From Bacteroidota bacterium (lineage in GTDB: Bacteria > Bacteroidota > Bacteroidia > 2-12-FULL-35-15), in NCBI GenBank assembly GCA_025963775.1, contig JAOQAD010000037.1, positions 251,638 to 315,637 of the forward strand: a stretch of 64,000 bases of DNA, read 5' to 3'. A program made the translations under genes and the position numbers. The stretch's first letter is position 1. Each line of letters starts with the position of its first letter. The notes under the pieces are model-generated. The model made no database searches and was not told where the DNA came from. It was given only the letters and a program-made list of their open reading frames with translations. Shown here piece by piece: positions 25,536-34,200 of this stretch.

Positions 25536-26588
25536 ATGGCATTCCTTTCTGTTGGCAATATCAGGATCAGGGGCATGGCTGCCTGTGTTCCGCAGCACAC
25601 GGAAAGCAACAGGGACTACGACTGGATCTCTGAAAAAGAGCGTGAGCTGCTGATCAAAACAACAGGCATAGAAAGCAGGCGGATCGTGCAGAACGGCATG
25701 TGCACTTCGGACATGTGCTACGAATCTGCAAAGCAACTGCTCGATCATTTCAACACTGACAGAGCAGAAGTTGAAGTGCTGATCTTTGTTTCACAATCGC
25801 CCGATTATATTTTACCGGCAACAAGCATTATTTTACAGGACCGCCTCGGCCTTCCGAAAAGCACCATGGCCTTTGACATCCAGCTGGGATGCTCGGGCTA
25901 CCTGTACGGACTTTCGGTGATCACCAATTTAATGAGCAGCGGCAATTTCAAAAAAGGCTTGCTGCTTGCCGGTGATGTTTCCAGCTTCTCACAATCAAAA
26001 AAAGACAAGAGCACCTATCCTATTTTCGGTGATGCAGGAACTGCAACCTTGCTGGAATATGATCCTTCCGCAGAAAAAATAAATTTCAATTTACAGAGCG
26101 ATGGCTCCGGCTACAAAGCCATCATGATCAGCGATGGCGGCTTGCGCAACCCGTACACCAGCGAATCGGAAGTGATGAAAGAACAGGAACCGGGGATCAT
26201 CAAAAACAAACGCAATTTAATTCTCGACGGCATCGAGGTTTTTAATTTTTCATTGCGTGAAGCGCCGCAAAATGCGCAGGCATTGATGAAGCACTTAGGC
26301 ACTTCCACCGAAGATTACGATTATTTTATATTTCACCAGGCGAATAAGATCATGAATGAAAGCATCCGGAAGAAGCTGAAGCTGCCTGCGGAGAAAGTCC
26401 CTTATTCGCTGGAAACATTCGGAAACACAAGCTCTGCCTCTATTCCCCTTACCATTGTTACGCAGCTGCAAAACAAAACGCTGAACAGCACATCGCTGTT
26501 CCTTTCGGCATTCGGAGTGGGATTATCATGGGGCTCGGCCAGCCTGCATGTAAAAGATATGGTTTGCTTACCTTTAATTGAATTGTAA
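25536..26588 (+). CDS. 3-oxoacyl-ACP synthase III family protein (second copy)
   Basis: A 350-residue FabH/KAS III-like enzyme with intact triad Cys119 (LGCSGY), His267 (FHQAN) and Asn297 (GNT). It is clearly different from the first copy (only motif regions look alike), so the two probably do different steps, for example two rounds of chain extension, or one condensation and one acyl transfer. It begins four bases after the ACP stop, and its own TAA is one base before the ATG of the dehydrogenase gene. Confidence 0.85.
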   Translation: MAFLSVGNIRIRGMAACVPQHTESNRDYDWISEKERELLIKTTGIESRRIVQNGMCTSDMCYESAKQLLDHFNTDRAEVEVLIFVSQSPDYILPATSIILQDRLGLPKSTMAFDIQLGCSGYLYGLSVITNLMSSGNFKKGLLLAGDVSSFSQSKKDKSTYPIFGDAGTATLLEYDPSAEKINFNLQSDGSGYKAIMISDGGLRNPYTSESEVMKEQEPGIIKNKRNLILDGIEVFNFSLREAPQNAQALMKHLGTSTEDYDYFIFHQANKIMNESIRKKLKLPAEKVPYSLETFGNTSSASIPLTIVTQLQNKTLNSTSLFLSAFGVGLSWGSASLHVKDMVCLPLIEL

Positions 26589-26589
26589 A

Positions 26590-27339
26590 ATGACAGCTTT
26601 TCACCTTCACAATAAAACCATTCTTGTTACCGGCGCATCATCCGGCATCGGCCGGCAGGTAGCCATCAGCATCTGCGAAATGGGCGGCAACGTGGTGATC
26701 ACGGGACGGAGCGAAGAGCGATTGAAGGAAACATTTTCATTGCTGAAAAGCGGCAACAACAAAAGCATACAAGCAGAGCTGCTGGACGATGAGGAAGTGC
26801 AAAGCTTAGTTACGCAGCTGCCTTTGCTGGATGGCATTGTGAATTGCGCAGGCACAGTGAATCCTTATCCCATCAAATTCCTTTCCGGCAAAAAAATTGA
26901 CGAAGTATTTAACATCAATTATAAAGTGCAGGTGGTGCTTACGGCACAGGCAACGCGTGCAAAAAAACTGAACAAAGGAGCATCGGTTGTTTTTCTTTCA
27001 TCGATCTCCGCACAGCACCCGCACCGCGGAGGAGCGCTGTATGCAGGATCAAAAGCGGCAATTGAAGCGTTCAGCAAAGTGGTGGCGCTTGAATTTTTCC
27101 ACCTGCAGATCCGCTCCAACTGCATTGCACCGGCTATGGTAAAAACGCCGATGTACGACAAAGCGGAGGCGCAGGGCACCAAGGAACAGATGGATGCACA
27201 CATCAGCAAATACCCGCTGGGCGCAGGAACTCCGGAGGATGTAGCCAATGCCGCCATCTTTTTATTATCCGACGCTTCAAAGTGGATCACGGGAACAACC
27301 ATCACCCTCGACGGTGGCTTTTTATTAGGAGGTTTATAA
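26590..27339 (+). CDS. Short-chain dehydrogenase/reductase (FabG-like)
   Basis: This 249-residue classical SDR has the NAD(P)-binding TGASSGIG (residues 14-21), the NCAG motif and the catalytic Ser138, Tyr151 and Lys155 (YAGSK). It ends ITLDGGFLLGGL, as in FabG. I start it at the ATG at 26,590, one base after the previous stop; the frame is open four codons further upstream, overlapping that gene. In this context the natural substrate is a 3-oxoacyl group on the operon's ACP, reduced to 3-hydroxyacyl. A sugar-nucleotide substrate is possible but less likely next to KAS/ACP genes. Confidence 0.87.
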   Translation: MTAFHLHNKTILVTGASSGIGRQVAISICEMGGNVVITGRSEERLKETFSLLKSGNNKSIQAELLDDEEVQSLVTQLPLLDGIVNCAGTVNPYPIKFLSGKKIDEVFNINYKVQVVLTAQATRAKKLNKGASVVFLSSISAQHPHRGGALYAGSKAAIEAFSKVVALEFFHLQIRSNCIAPAMVKTPMYDKAEAQGTKEQMDAHISKYPLGAGTPEDVANAAIFLLSDASKWITGTTITLDGGFLLGGL

Positions 27340-27340
27340 A

Positions 27341-28264
27341 ATGGACAAAACGGATGTATCTGTTGTAATACCGGTATTTAACAGCAAGGAAACACTGCGT
27401 GAGCTGTGTTCAAGGATCGACGCCACATTCAGGCAAACAGGCAAATCATACGAGCTGATCCTCGTGGATGACGGCAGCAGGGATGAGAGCTGGAGCGAGA
27501 TCGAAAAGATCAAGGCAGACTCTGCTTTTAACATTTCCGCGATCAGGCTTTCTAAAAATTTCGGGCAGCACAATGCGATCCTCTGCGGATTTAATTTCTG
27601 CAAAGGTGAGGTCGTGATCACGATGGACGATGACCTGCAACACCCGCCGGAAGAGATCCCCAAGCTGATCAGCGCTTATGAAAAAACAGGAGCGGATATC
27701 GTTTACGGGCTTCCGCTGAATAAAAAACACTCTCCTGTGCGCAATGCAGGAAGCTTTATGGTAAGGAAAACATCCGACCATACCAACAGCAAAAACAAGA
27801 GCGGTTCTTCATTCCGGCTTGTGAAGGTTTCGCTTACCAACAAACTGCTGCAGAACCACAGCCACAATTTTTTATTCATCGATGCTGTGCTCGGATGGTA
27901 CACGGGCAGGATCGAAAATGTGGATGTGGAGCATCATCCGCGTAAAGCAGGCGCATCGGGCTATACGCTCCGGAAGCTGATGCTTACTTATTTCGACATC
28001 CTGATCAACTACAGCGCCGGGCCTTTAAGAATACTTACGTACGGCGGATTATTTCTTTCCATTTTATTTTTCTTTACAGGCCTGCGCTTTGTTTATAAAA
28101 AGATCTTTCATGATGTGCCGCTCGGCTACACCTCTTTAATTGTGAGCGTGCTGTTCAGCACCAGCCTGATCCTGTTCTGCCTGGGCATCATCGGGCAATA
28201 CCTGTACAAGCTGTACCAGCTGCAGAACAAACGCCCTCCCTACTCCATTGAAACGCAACTGTAA
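27341..28264 (+). CDS. Family 2 glycosyltransferase, polyprenyl-phosphate type
   Basis: A 307-residue GT2 enzyme. The GT-A domain carries VVIPVFNS (about 8-15), VDDGSRDES (about 41-49) and the metal-binding DDDLQHP (about 96-102). Two C-terminal membrane segments follow (about 232-256 and 264-292), as in the DPM1/GtrB/ArnC group that loads a sugar onto undecaprenyl phosphate. The start is one base after the SDR stop and the stop overlaps the next gene (TAATGA). It would supply or build the sugar that carries the acyl group. Confidence 0.86.
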   Translation: MDKTDVSVVIPVFNSKETLRELCSRIDATFRQTGKSYELILVDDGSRDESWSEIEKIKADSAFNISAIRLSKNFGQHNAILCGFNFCKGEVVITMDDDLQHPPEEIPKLISAYEKTGADIVYGLPLNKKHSPVRNAGSFMVRKTSDHTNSKNKSGSSFRLVKVSLTNKLLQNHSHNFLFIDAVLGWYTGRIENVDVEHHPRKAGASGYTLRKLMLTYFDILINYSAGPLRILTYGGLFLSILFFFTGLRFVYKKIFHDVPLGYTSLIVSVLFSTSLILFCLGIIGQYLYKLYQLQNKRPPYSIETQL

Positions 28265-28971
28265 TGAGAATTCATAAATACGGAATAACCTTAACGCGTT
28301 TAAAGGAGAAGGACATTGAGCTGGTGCGTGAAAAGCGCAACTCCGAAGAGATAAAAGCAAGCATGCAGTTCAGGGAAAACATTTCGGCGGAAATGCAGAA
28401 GGAATGGTTTCAGCGGGTGAACAATATCTACAATAATTTTTTTATCATTACCGCCGATAACAAACAGATCGGCATGATCGACGGGAAGAACATCGATTAC
28501 GTGAAGCGCACTTCCGAAGGCGGGATGTTCATCTGGGACAGGGATTACTGGGGCAATATTCATCCGGCGCTGGCATCGGTGATCATGAGCGATTTTAATT
28601 TCATCATCAACGAGTTCGAAAAAAATTACATCAAGATCCTCCGCTCAAACCCAAAGGCGATAGGCCATAACAGGCAACTGGGATATGTCCCTTCAAACGA
28701 CTTTGAGCATTCGGATGAAGTGGAATGGTTTGAGCTTACAAAAGAAAATTATTTCAGCCACATCAAAAAACTGCGGAAAGCCATTGCTTCCGGCACAGGC
28801 GATGCTTCCCTCTTAACTGTTGACGATTTTGAATTTACCGATGACACGGAAGCTGAGCTGAAAAAATTGTACTCGCCCCTGCCGGGCTATTTAAAAACGA
28901 AGATCAATCATTGCTTAAAAAGGGACGGACAGCAGCAGCTGCCGCCAACTGATAACAACACAAACCGGTGA
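28264..28971 (+). CDS. GNAT-family N-acyltransferase
   Basis: A 235-residue protein whose first ~165 residues fit the GNAT fold of the RimJ/PseH/WecD type: TLTRLKEKDIELVREKRNSEEI at the N-terminus, a central strand FFIITADNKQIGMIDG, and the NPKAIGHNRQLGYVP segment typical of the acyl-CoA-binding loop and last strands. PseH-type enzymes acetylate amino sugars. The last ~65 residues are an acidic extension that I cannot assign. It overlaps its neighbours by a few bases on both sides (TAATGA; GTGA). My inference is that it moves an acyl group, perhaps from the operon's ACP, onto an amino sugar. Confidence 0.7.
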   Translation: MRIHKYGITLTRLKEKDIELVREKRNSEEIKASMQFRENISAEMQKEWFQRVNNIYNNFFIITADNKQIGMIDGKNIDYVKRTSEGGMFIWDRDYWGNIHPALASVIMSDFNFIINEFEKNYIKILRSNPKAIGHNRQLGYVPSNDFEHSDEVEWFELTKENYFSHIKKLRKAIASGTGDASLLTVDDFEFTDDTEAELKKLYSPLPGYLKTKINHCLKRDGQQQLPPTDNNTNR

Positions 28972-29726
28972 AGCAGGATAAAAAGCCATATTATTCTTTT
29001 GTGCACAACAGGGAAAGGATCGATGCGAAAGAGACGTTCTTTGATCCGTCTTCCTTTGCATGGACGGCGGAGATTGAAAAAAATCATCCTGTTATTCTTA
29101 ATGAGATCTCTGCATATCTCAACGGCCGCAATGCACTGAAGCCTTATTTTGCAACAGAGATGATGAGTGCCCCTGAAAAGTGGAAGGCATTCAGCTTTTA
29201 TTTCTGGGGATTGAAAATGGATGCAGATGCCTGTAACCGCTGCCCGGAAACGATCCGGCTGCTTGAGCGTATTCCCCATGTTATCTCCGCTTCCGTAAGC
29301 GTACTCGAGCCGCATGCTGAAATAAAAGGGCATTTCGGGGATACCGATGCGATCTACCGCTGCCATTACGGGCTCATTGTTGAAGGAACGTTGCCTGAAT
29401 GCGGCTTCCGGGTTGGTTATGATGACAAGAGCTGGGAGAATGGAAAGTTCCTGGTCTTTAATGATGCCAATTATCACAGGGCATGGAACCATACGGATCA
29501 CAGGAGAGTGGTGCTGATTCTTGATGTGGTCAGGCCGCAGTTCACAAACAGGAAAACATGGATCTGCGCACGGGTGCATGGCAATATCATGTGGCTGACA
29601 GCTGCACAGGCTACAGGAATTTTCAAAGGCCGCAAAAACCTGTTCACCAAAACGCTCACGTTCCTTTTCGCTTTATTTGCATGGGCAAGGCTTCATTCCT
29701 TAAACCGGAAATCGGCGTGGTTGTAG
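28968..29726 (+). CDS. Aspartyl/asparaginyl beta-hydroxylase-like 2OG oxygenase
   Basis: A 252-residue protein of the Asp_Arg_Hydrox (AspH) family. It has the metal-binding His122 (KGHFGDTD) and His170 (NDANYHRAW), and Arg180 (RRVVLILDV) in the place that binds 2-oxoglutarate in AspH. Proteins of this family use two histidines without a third acidic ligand. Bacterial members hydroxylate lipid A acyl chains (LpxO) or peptides, so in this operon an acyl chain is the most natural substrate. The start is a GTG overlapping the previous stop (GTGA). The last 34 bases overlap the 3' end of the sulfotransferase gene on the opposite strand. Confidence 0.8.
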   Translation: MKQDKKPYYSFVHNRERIDAKETFFDPSSFAWTAEIEKNHPVILNEISAYLNGRNALKPYFATEMMSAPEKWKAFSFYFWGLKMDADACNRCPETIRLLERIPHVISASVSVLEPHAEIKGHFGDTDAIYRCHYGLIVEGTLPECGFRVGYDDKSWENGKFLVFNDANYHRAWNHTDHRRVVLILDVVRPQFTNRKTWICARVHGNIMWLTAAQATGIFKGRKNLFTKTLTFLFALFAWARLHSLNRKSAWL

Positions 29727-30766
29727 TAGTTTGAGATCTTAAACTTTTCGTACAGCTTTTTATTGAACCGGCCTACAGCATCGCGGATCCCGAAAGGCAT
29801 TTTGTAATAGCTGCGGATGATGAAAAAATCGAGGTAGATCCTTGCAAGTGCAAGCAAAGCACGGATGCGGAAACTTAATGCTGACCTGTGTGTTTCAGGA
29901 ACGTACCCGTACTGCTTTGCATAATCGCCGGCAATGAAATCCGCCAGCTCAATGTCGCTTTCCGAAAGCGTTTCCTTCCATTTATTGATCTGTTTTGTAT
30001 TGATCGGCTTTACGAGATTCGGATGCACATTTTTTATCTCCTCCACATATTTTTCTCCTGTCACCTGCTGCATCTTCGTGTGAAAATCAAACATGGCCGG
30101 GTTAAACCTGATCTGCAAAAAATCACAGATCTCCGGCACAACGCGTGAAGGATCGGAGGCAAGGTCCTCATACTTCAATGTGTAAAAATTTTTCTCATTC
30201 CCCTTTTTCGCCTGCTCTATAAATATGTTGTAAACCTTCCAGCCCTGGGCAAGCTGGGCAACGCTTTGCCGCTGAAACACTTTTTTGTTCGATACGATAT
30301 TATCCCGGTAATCCCTCACAAGGTGAATGAACTTCGCATCGGGGAACACTTCTGAAAGCTCTTTGATGAAAACGGAATAGATCGGGTTTTTATCTCCGAG
30401 CAACGTGATGCGGCCCTTGGGAAATGGCGAAGGATAATTCAGATAGATGAGCTTGCAGAGCACAGGAAATGTAAGCTCTTTGATGGGAAGCGCGTCGATG
30501 CTTTTGCGCAGCTTAACTGCATCAACAGACCAGTAGCGGCTGAATTTTTTATCCTTGTACAGGTCTTCTGTAAAAGCATCAAGCAAAGCGGGAGTCCATT
30601 CGGTAATGCTAAAATATTTTTGCTTCAGGTGGACGATCAAGCGCGATTCCAGGGGAAGGATCACATTCTCATTGGCATCCAGGATCGTTTGCATAAGCGT
30701 GGTACCGGAGCGGCCTTTTGCAACAATGAAAACAAAGGATAACTGCTTGATCTCTTCAACAGACAT
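29693..30766 (-). CDS. Sulfotransferase family protein
   Basis: A PAPS-dependent sulfotransferase. The 5'-phosphosulfate-binding loop is KGRSGTTLMQ (about residues 17-26) and the 3'-phosphate-binding segment is FIHLVRDYRDNIVSN. I start it at the ATG at 30,766 (357 residues, MSVEEIKQLSFVFIVAKGRSG), because a perfect promoter ends six bases upstream. The frame is open to an in-frame ATG at 30,784 and a TTG at 30,796, but those codons lie inside the promoter or terminator. It converges on the hydroxylase gene with a 34-base overlap. The acceptor may be the glycan or lipid made by the opposite operon, which is inference from position. Confidence 0.8.
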   Translation of the reverse strand: MSVEEIKQLSFVFIVAKGRSGTTLMQTILDANENVILPLESRLIVHLKQKYFSITEWTPALLDAFTEDLYKDKKFSRYWSVDAVKLRKSIDALPIKELTFPVLCKLIYLNYPSPFPKGRITLLGDKNPIYSVFIKELSEVFPDAKFIHLVRDYRDNIVSNKKVFQRQSVAQLAQGWKVYNIFIEQAKKGNEKNFYTLKYEDLASDPSRVVPEICDFLQIRFNPAMFDFHTKMQQVTGEKYVEEIKNVHPNLVKPINTKQINKWKETLSESDIELADFIAGDYAKQYGYVPETHRSALSFRIRALLALARIYLDFFIIRSYYKMPFGIRDAVGRFNKKLYEKFKISNYYNHADFRFKE

Positions 30767-30771
30767 GAGGC

Positions 30772-30802
30772 CAAATGTATCCATAAAAAAACGCAATACA
30801 AA
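30772..30802 (-). promoter_or_regulatory. Promoter of the sulfotransferase gene
   Basis: TTTG (30802-30799), exactly 19 bases, TACATTTG (30779-30772): a full match to the Bacteroidota consensus on the minus strand. The expected start point is near 30,767, practically on the ATG at 30,766, so the transcript would be leaderless or nearly so. The site also overlaps the loop of the terminator of the gene upstream. Confidence 0.6.
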
Positions 30803-30816
30803 ATTGTACTGCGTTC
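30785..30816 (-). terminator. Terminator after the small secreted protein gene
   Basis: The arms AACGCAGTACA and TGTATTGCGTT (minus strand, about 30,816-30,791) form an 11-bp stem with one mismatched pair around an ATTT-type loop, followed by seven T. It lies 20 bases past the stop of the gene at 30,836-31,240 and overlaps the sulfotransferase promoter. Confidence 0.7.
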
Positions 30817-30835
30817 CTTCATGCGATAACTATTT

Positions 30836-31240
30836 TTATTTTTTTGCCTTCTGAGAGCGCTTATAGCTTACCAGTTCAGAGGTAGGCATTGCTGTTCCAT
30901 CCACATTCACTGTTTCGATGCCAGCCTGCTGGAAGATCTTTTCCAAACGCTCAATCGCTCTTTGCTTATCCATCTTCATGGTGTAAACCGACACATTTCC
31001 CTGTGGTTCTGTGCTGTGCACTTCCTGCACACCTTCGCCATTTTTCAAAGCAGTTTCAAATCTGAGCCTTGTTGCATTATCAGTAATATTATCAAGGCGG
31101 AAGGTCACCACAACGGTTTTCTCATCAGCAACCTGTTTCGAAGTTTCGCTGTTCAGGAAAGCTGTTGATTTCTGTGCGAATGTGTGTACTGATAATCCCA
31201 TTAACAATGCGATCATAAGTGAGCAGGAGAGTTTTTTCAT
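30836..31240 (-). CDS. Small secreted protein, HMA-like fold possible
   Basis: A 134-residue protein with a signal peptide (MKKLSCSLMIALLMGLSVHTFA, then QKST). The mature part alternates strands and helices: KTVVVTFRLDNITDNATRLRFETALKN, then VQEVHSTEPQGNVSVYTMKMD, then AIERLEKIFQQAGIETVNVDG. This looks like the beta-alpha-beta-beta-alpha-beta pattern of heavy-metal-associated domains, without the CxxC metal site. I do not recognise a named family. It lies 40 bases downstream of the second giant CHU_C gene, in the same direction and probably on the same transcript. Confidence 0.65.
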   Translation of the reverse strand: MKKLSCSLMIALLMGLSVHTFAQKSTAFLNSETSKQVADEKTVVVTFRLDNITDNATRLRFETALKNGEGVQEVHSTEPQGNVSVYTMKMDKQRAIERLEKIFQQAGIETVNVDGTAMPTSELVSYKRSQKAKK

Positions 31241-31280
31241 CTTGATTTTTTTTCGTTGTTTATAATTCGTGTTTCAATTA

Positions 31281-34200
31281 CTAATTAAATAACTGTACAA
31301 AGCCGGTGAAGTCGTATGCTTTTCCATCCACTCCTTTTCCGGAGATCATCCAAAAATAAGTACCGTCAGGGGCAGCGCTGCCATTTTTCGCTTTTCCATT
31401 CCAGCCCATGTTTTCGTCTGACCACTCATACATTTTCAGTCCCCAGCGGTCGTAAACGGTGGCTTTGAATTCGCTCAGCCCCTCTGCTATCACCGGGTGG
31501 AATATATCGTTGTGCCCGTCGCCGTTCGGTGTGAACACATTCGGCGCAAGAAGGGCAGAAAGCTCATCCACATGTACGCCGATGCTTGCCGTATCCCTAC
31601 AGCCGTTGGCATTGGTAGCGATAAGAACGATGGTGTAATTACCCATGCCGGTATATACGGTAGACGGATTTGTTGCCGCAGAGGTTGCACCGTTCCCAAA
31701 ATTCCATGCATAAGACACAGCATTTAAGCTGCCATTGAGTGTGGTAACGCTTACCGGCGCCATTCCTGAAAGCGGTGTGGCCGTGAATGCAGCGGTGATC
31801 GGGTCAACATCCACCACCTGGGAGGACGTTGAAGAGCAGCCGCTTTGCGTTACGCTGTAAGTAATGGTTGTATTACCTGATAGCCCGGTAGGGTCAAAAA
31901 TATTTCCGCTTACGCCGCTTCCGCTGAACGTTCCGCCTGCCACGCCTGTAACAAGCGTGCCCAGGTCAACAGGAGCTGCTGATTCGCAGATGAACGAAGG
32001 CATTGACCATGCAGCGCTTGGCGTTGGAAGCACCGTGATGGATACTGTTCCGGTATCTCCGCAGGCTCCTGCTATGCCGTATGAAATGGTGTATGTTCCC
32101 GGAGTTGCTGTAGCAGGGCTGAACAATCCTGTAGCAGGATTTGTAATTCCTGTTCCCGACCATGTTCCGCCGCTGCCTGCCGCCGATAAGGTGAACGGCG
32201 ATGCTGTCTGGCACATTGGCGATACAGAGGTGATCGTTGCATTTGCATTTGGTGTTACCGTGATGACGTGTGTGGTTACGGAAGTACATGGTACAGTTCC
32301 TACAGTATAAGTAACTGAAATGCTTCCCGATAATCCGGAAGGATTGAATGTGCTGCCCGTTACACCTGTTCCGCTCCAGGTTCCGCCTGCAGTTCCTGTA
32401 ACCAATGAGTTCAGGTTAACAGGACTTGCATTCGCACATACAGATGTGCTTGTCCATGCAGAGCTTGCAACCGGGGTAACTGTAATGTTCTGTGTGGAAA
32501 GGGACACGCATGGTGCCGTACCTACGGTGTAGGTTACAGAGATCGGCCCTGACAAACCGGAGGGGTTGAATGTGCTGCCCGTTACGCCGGTTCCGCTCCA
32601 GGTTCCGCCGCCGGTTCCGGTCACTAATGTATTTAAGTTAAGCGGTGTTGCGCTGGAACACATAGAAGTGGTTGTCCATGCCGGGTTAGCAGCCGGAGTT
32701 ACCGTGATATTCTGCGTGGAAGTTGCACTACAGCCTACAGGCCCGACAGTATAGGTTACCGCGATTCCTCCTGATAAGCCTGAAGGATTGAATGAGTTAC
32801 CGGTTACACCTGTTCCGCTCCATGTACCGCCTGTGGTACCTGTAACAAGCGAATCGAGATTGATGGTGGTAGCGCTCGAGCACATGGATGTGGTGGTCCA
32901 TGCAGCGCTTGAAGCAGGAACAACAGTGATGTTCTGAACAAGCGTGTCCTGGCAGGGAAGCGAGCCAACTATATAAGTAACGGCAATATTTCCTGATAAG
33001 CCGGCCGGATCGAAGGAACTCCCGGTTACGCCGGTTCCGCTCCATGTTCCACCGCTTGTTCCTGTAACAAGTAAATCAAGGTTAATGGCAGCAGAACTTG
33101 CACATACAGAAGTGGTGGTCCATGCTGCATTTCCTGCAGGTGTTACGGTTATATTTTGTGCAGAGCTTGCCTGGCAGCCTACAGGCCCTACGGTGTAGGT
33201 CACTGAAACCGGCCCGGACAATCCATTCGGATCAAACGAGCTTCCTGTTACACCCGTTCCGCTCCAGGTTCCCCCGGCAGTACCGGTAACTGTAGGATCA
33301 AGGCTAAAGACAGCTGCATCCGAGCACATCGAAGTGGTGGTCCATGACGCATCAGAAAGTGGAACTACGTTAATGTTCTGTGTGGAAACAGCCTGGCAGG
33401 GCGCAGTGCCTGCCGTGTAGGTTATTGCAATGTTTCCTGATAAGCCGGAAGGGTTGAATGTGCTGCCTGTCACTCCTGTTCCGCTCCAGGTTCCGCCGCT
33501 GGTGCCTGTAACAAGACTGTCGAGGTTTACCGGTGAGCTGATCTGGCAGATGGATGTGGTGGTCCAGGAGGCATCCGAATTCGGGATCACCGTAATGTTC
33601 TGCATGGACGTGGCAATACAGGTTGAGCCTACTGAATAGGTTACAGGGATAGCACCTGACAAGCCGGAAGGATTAAAAACACTTCCGCTCACACCAGAGC
33701 CGCTCCATGTTCCGCCGCTGGTGCCGGTGAGCAATGAGTCAAGGTTTATAGGGCCATTGTTCGCACATAATGGAGCTGTTGTAGTCCAGGAAGGATCGGG
33801 GCCCGGGATCACGGTGATTGTAATCGTATCCGCACCTGCGCAGGATCCTGGAATTGTGTAAATGACCTGGCTGGAAGGCGAAGCTGCCGAAGGGTCAAAG
33901 GTTCCTGATGCTGCATTGGTAATGCCCGGACCGCTCCATGTTCCGCCGGCTATATCAACGGCCAGGTTAAAAGGAGAAGTGGTGGAGCATTGTGTCGGAA
34001 CGCTGGTAATGGTCGGAGGCGTATTCGGTGTTACAGTGATGTTGAGCGTGGATGTTCCGCCGCAGGGAGGTGTTCCGACTGTATACGTAACTGCAATGCT
34101 TCCTGAAAGTCCGGATGGATCGAACATGCTGCCGCTTACACCGCTTCCGCTCCATGTTCCGCCGGCTGTACCTGTAACAAAAGTATTCAGGTCGATGGCC

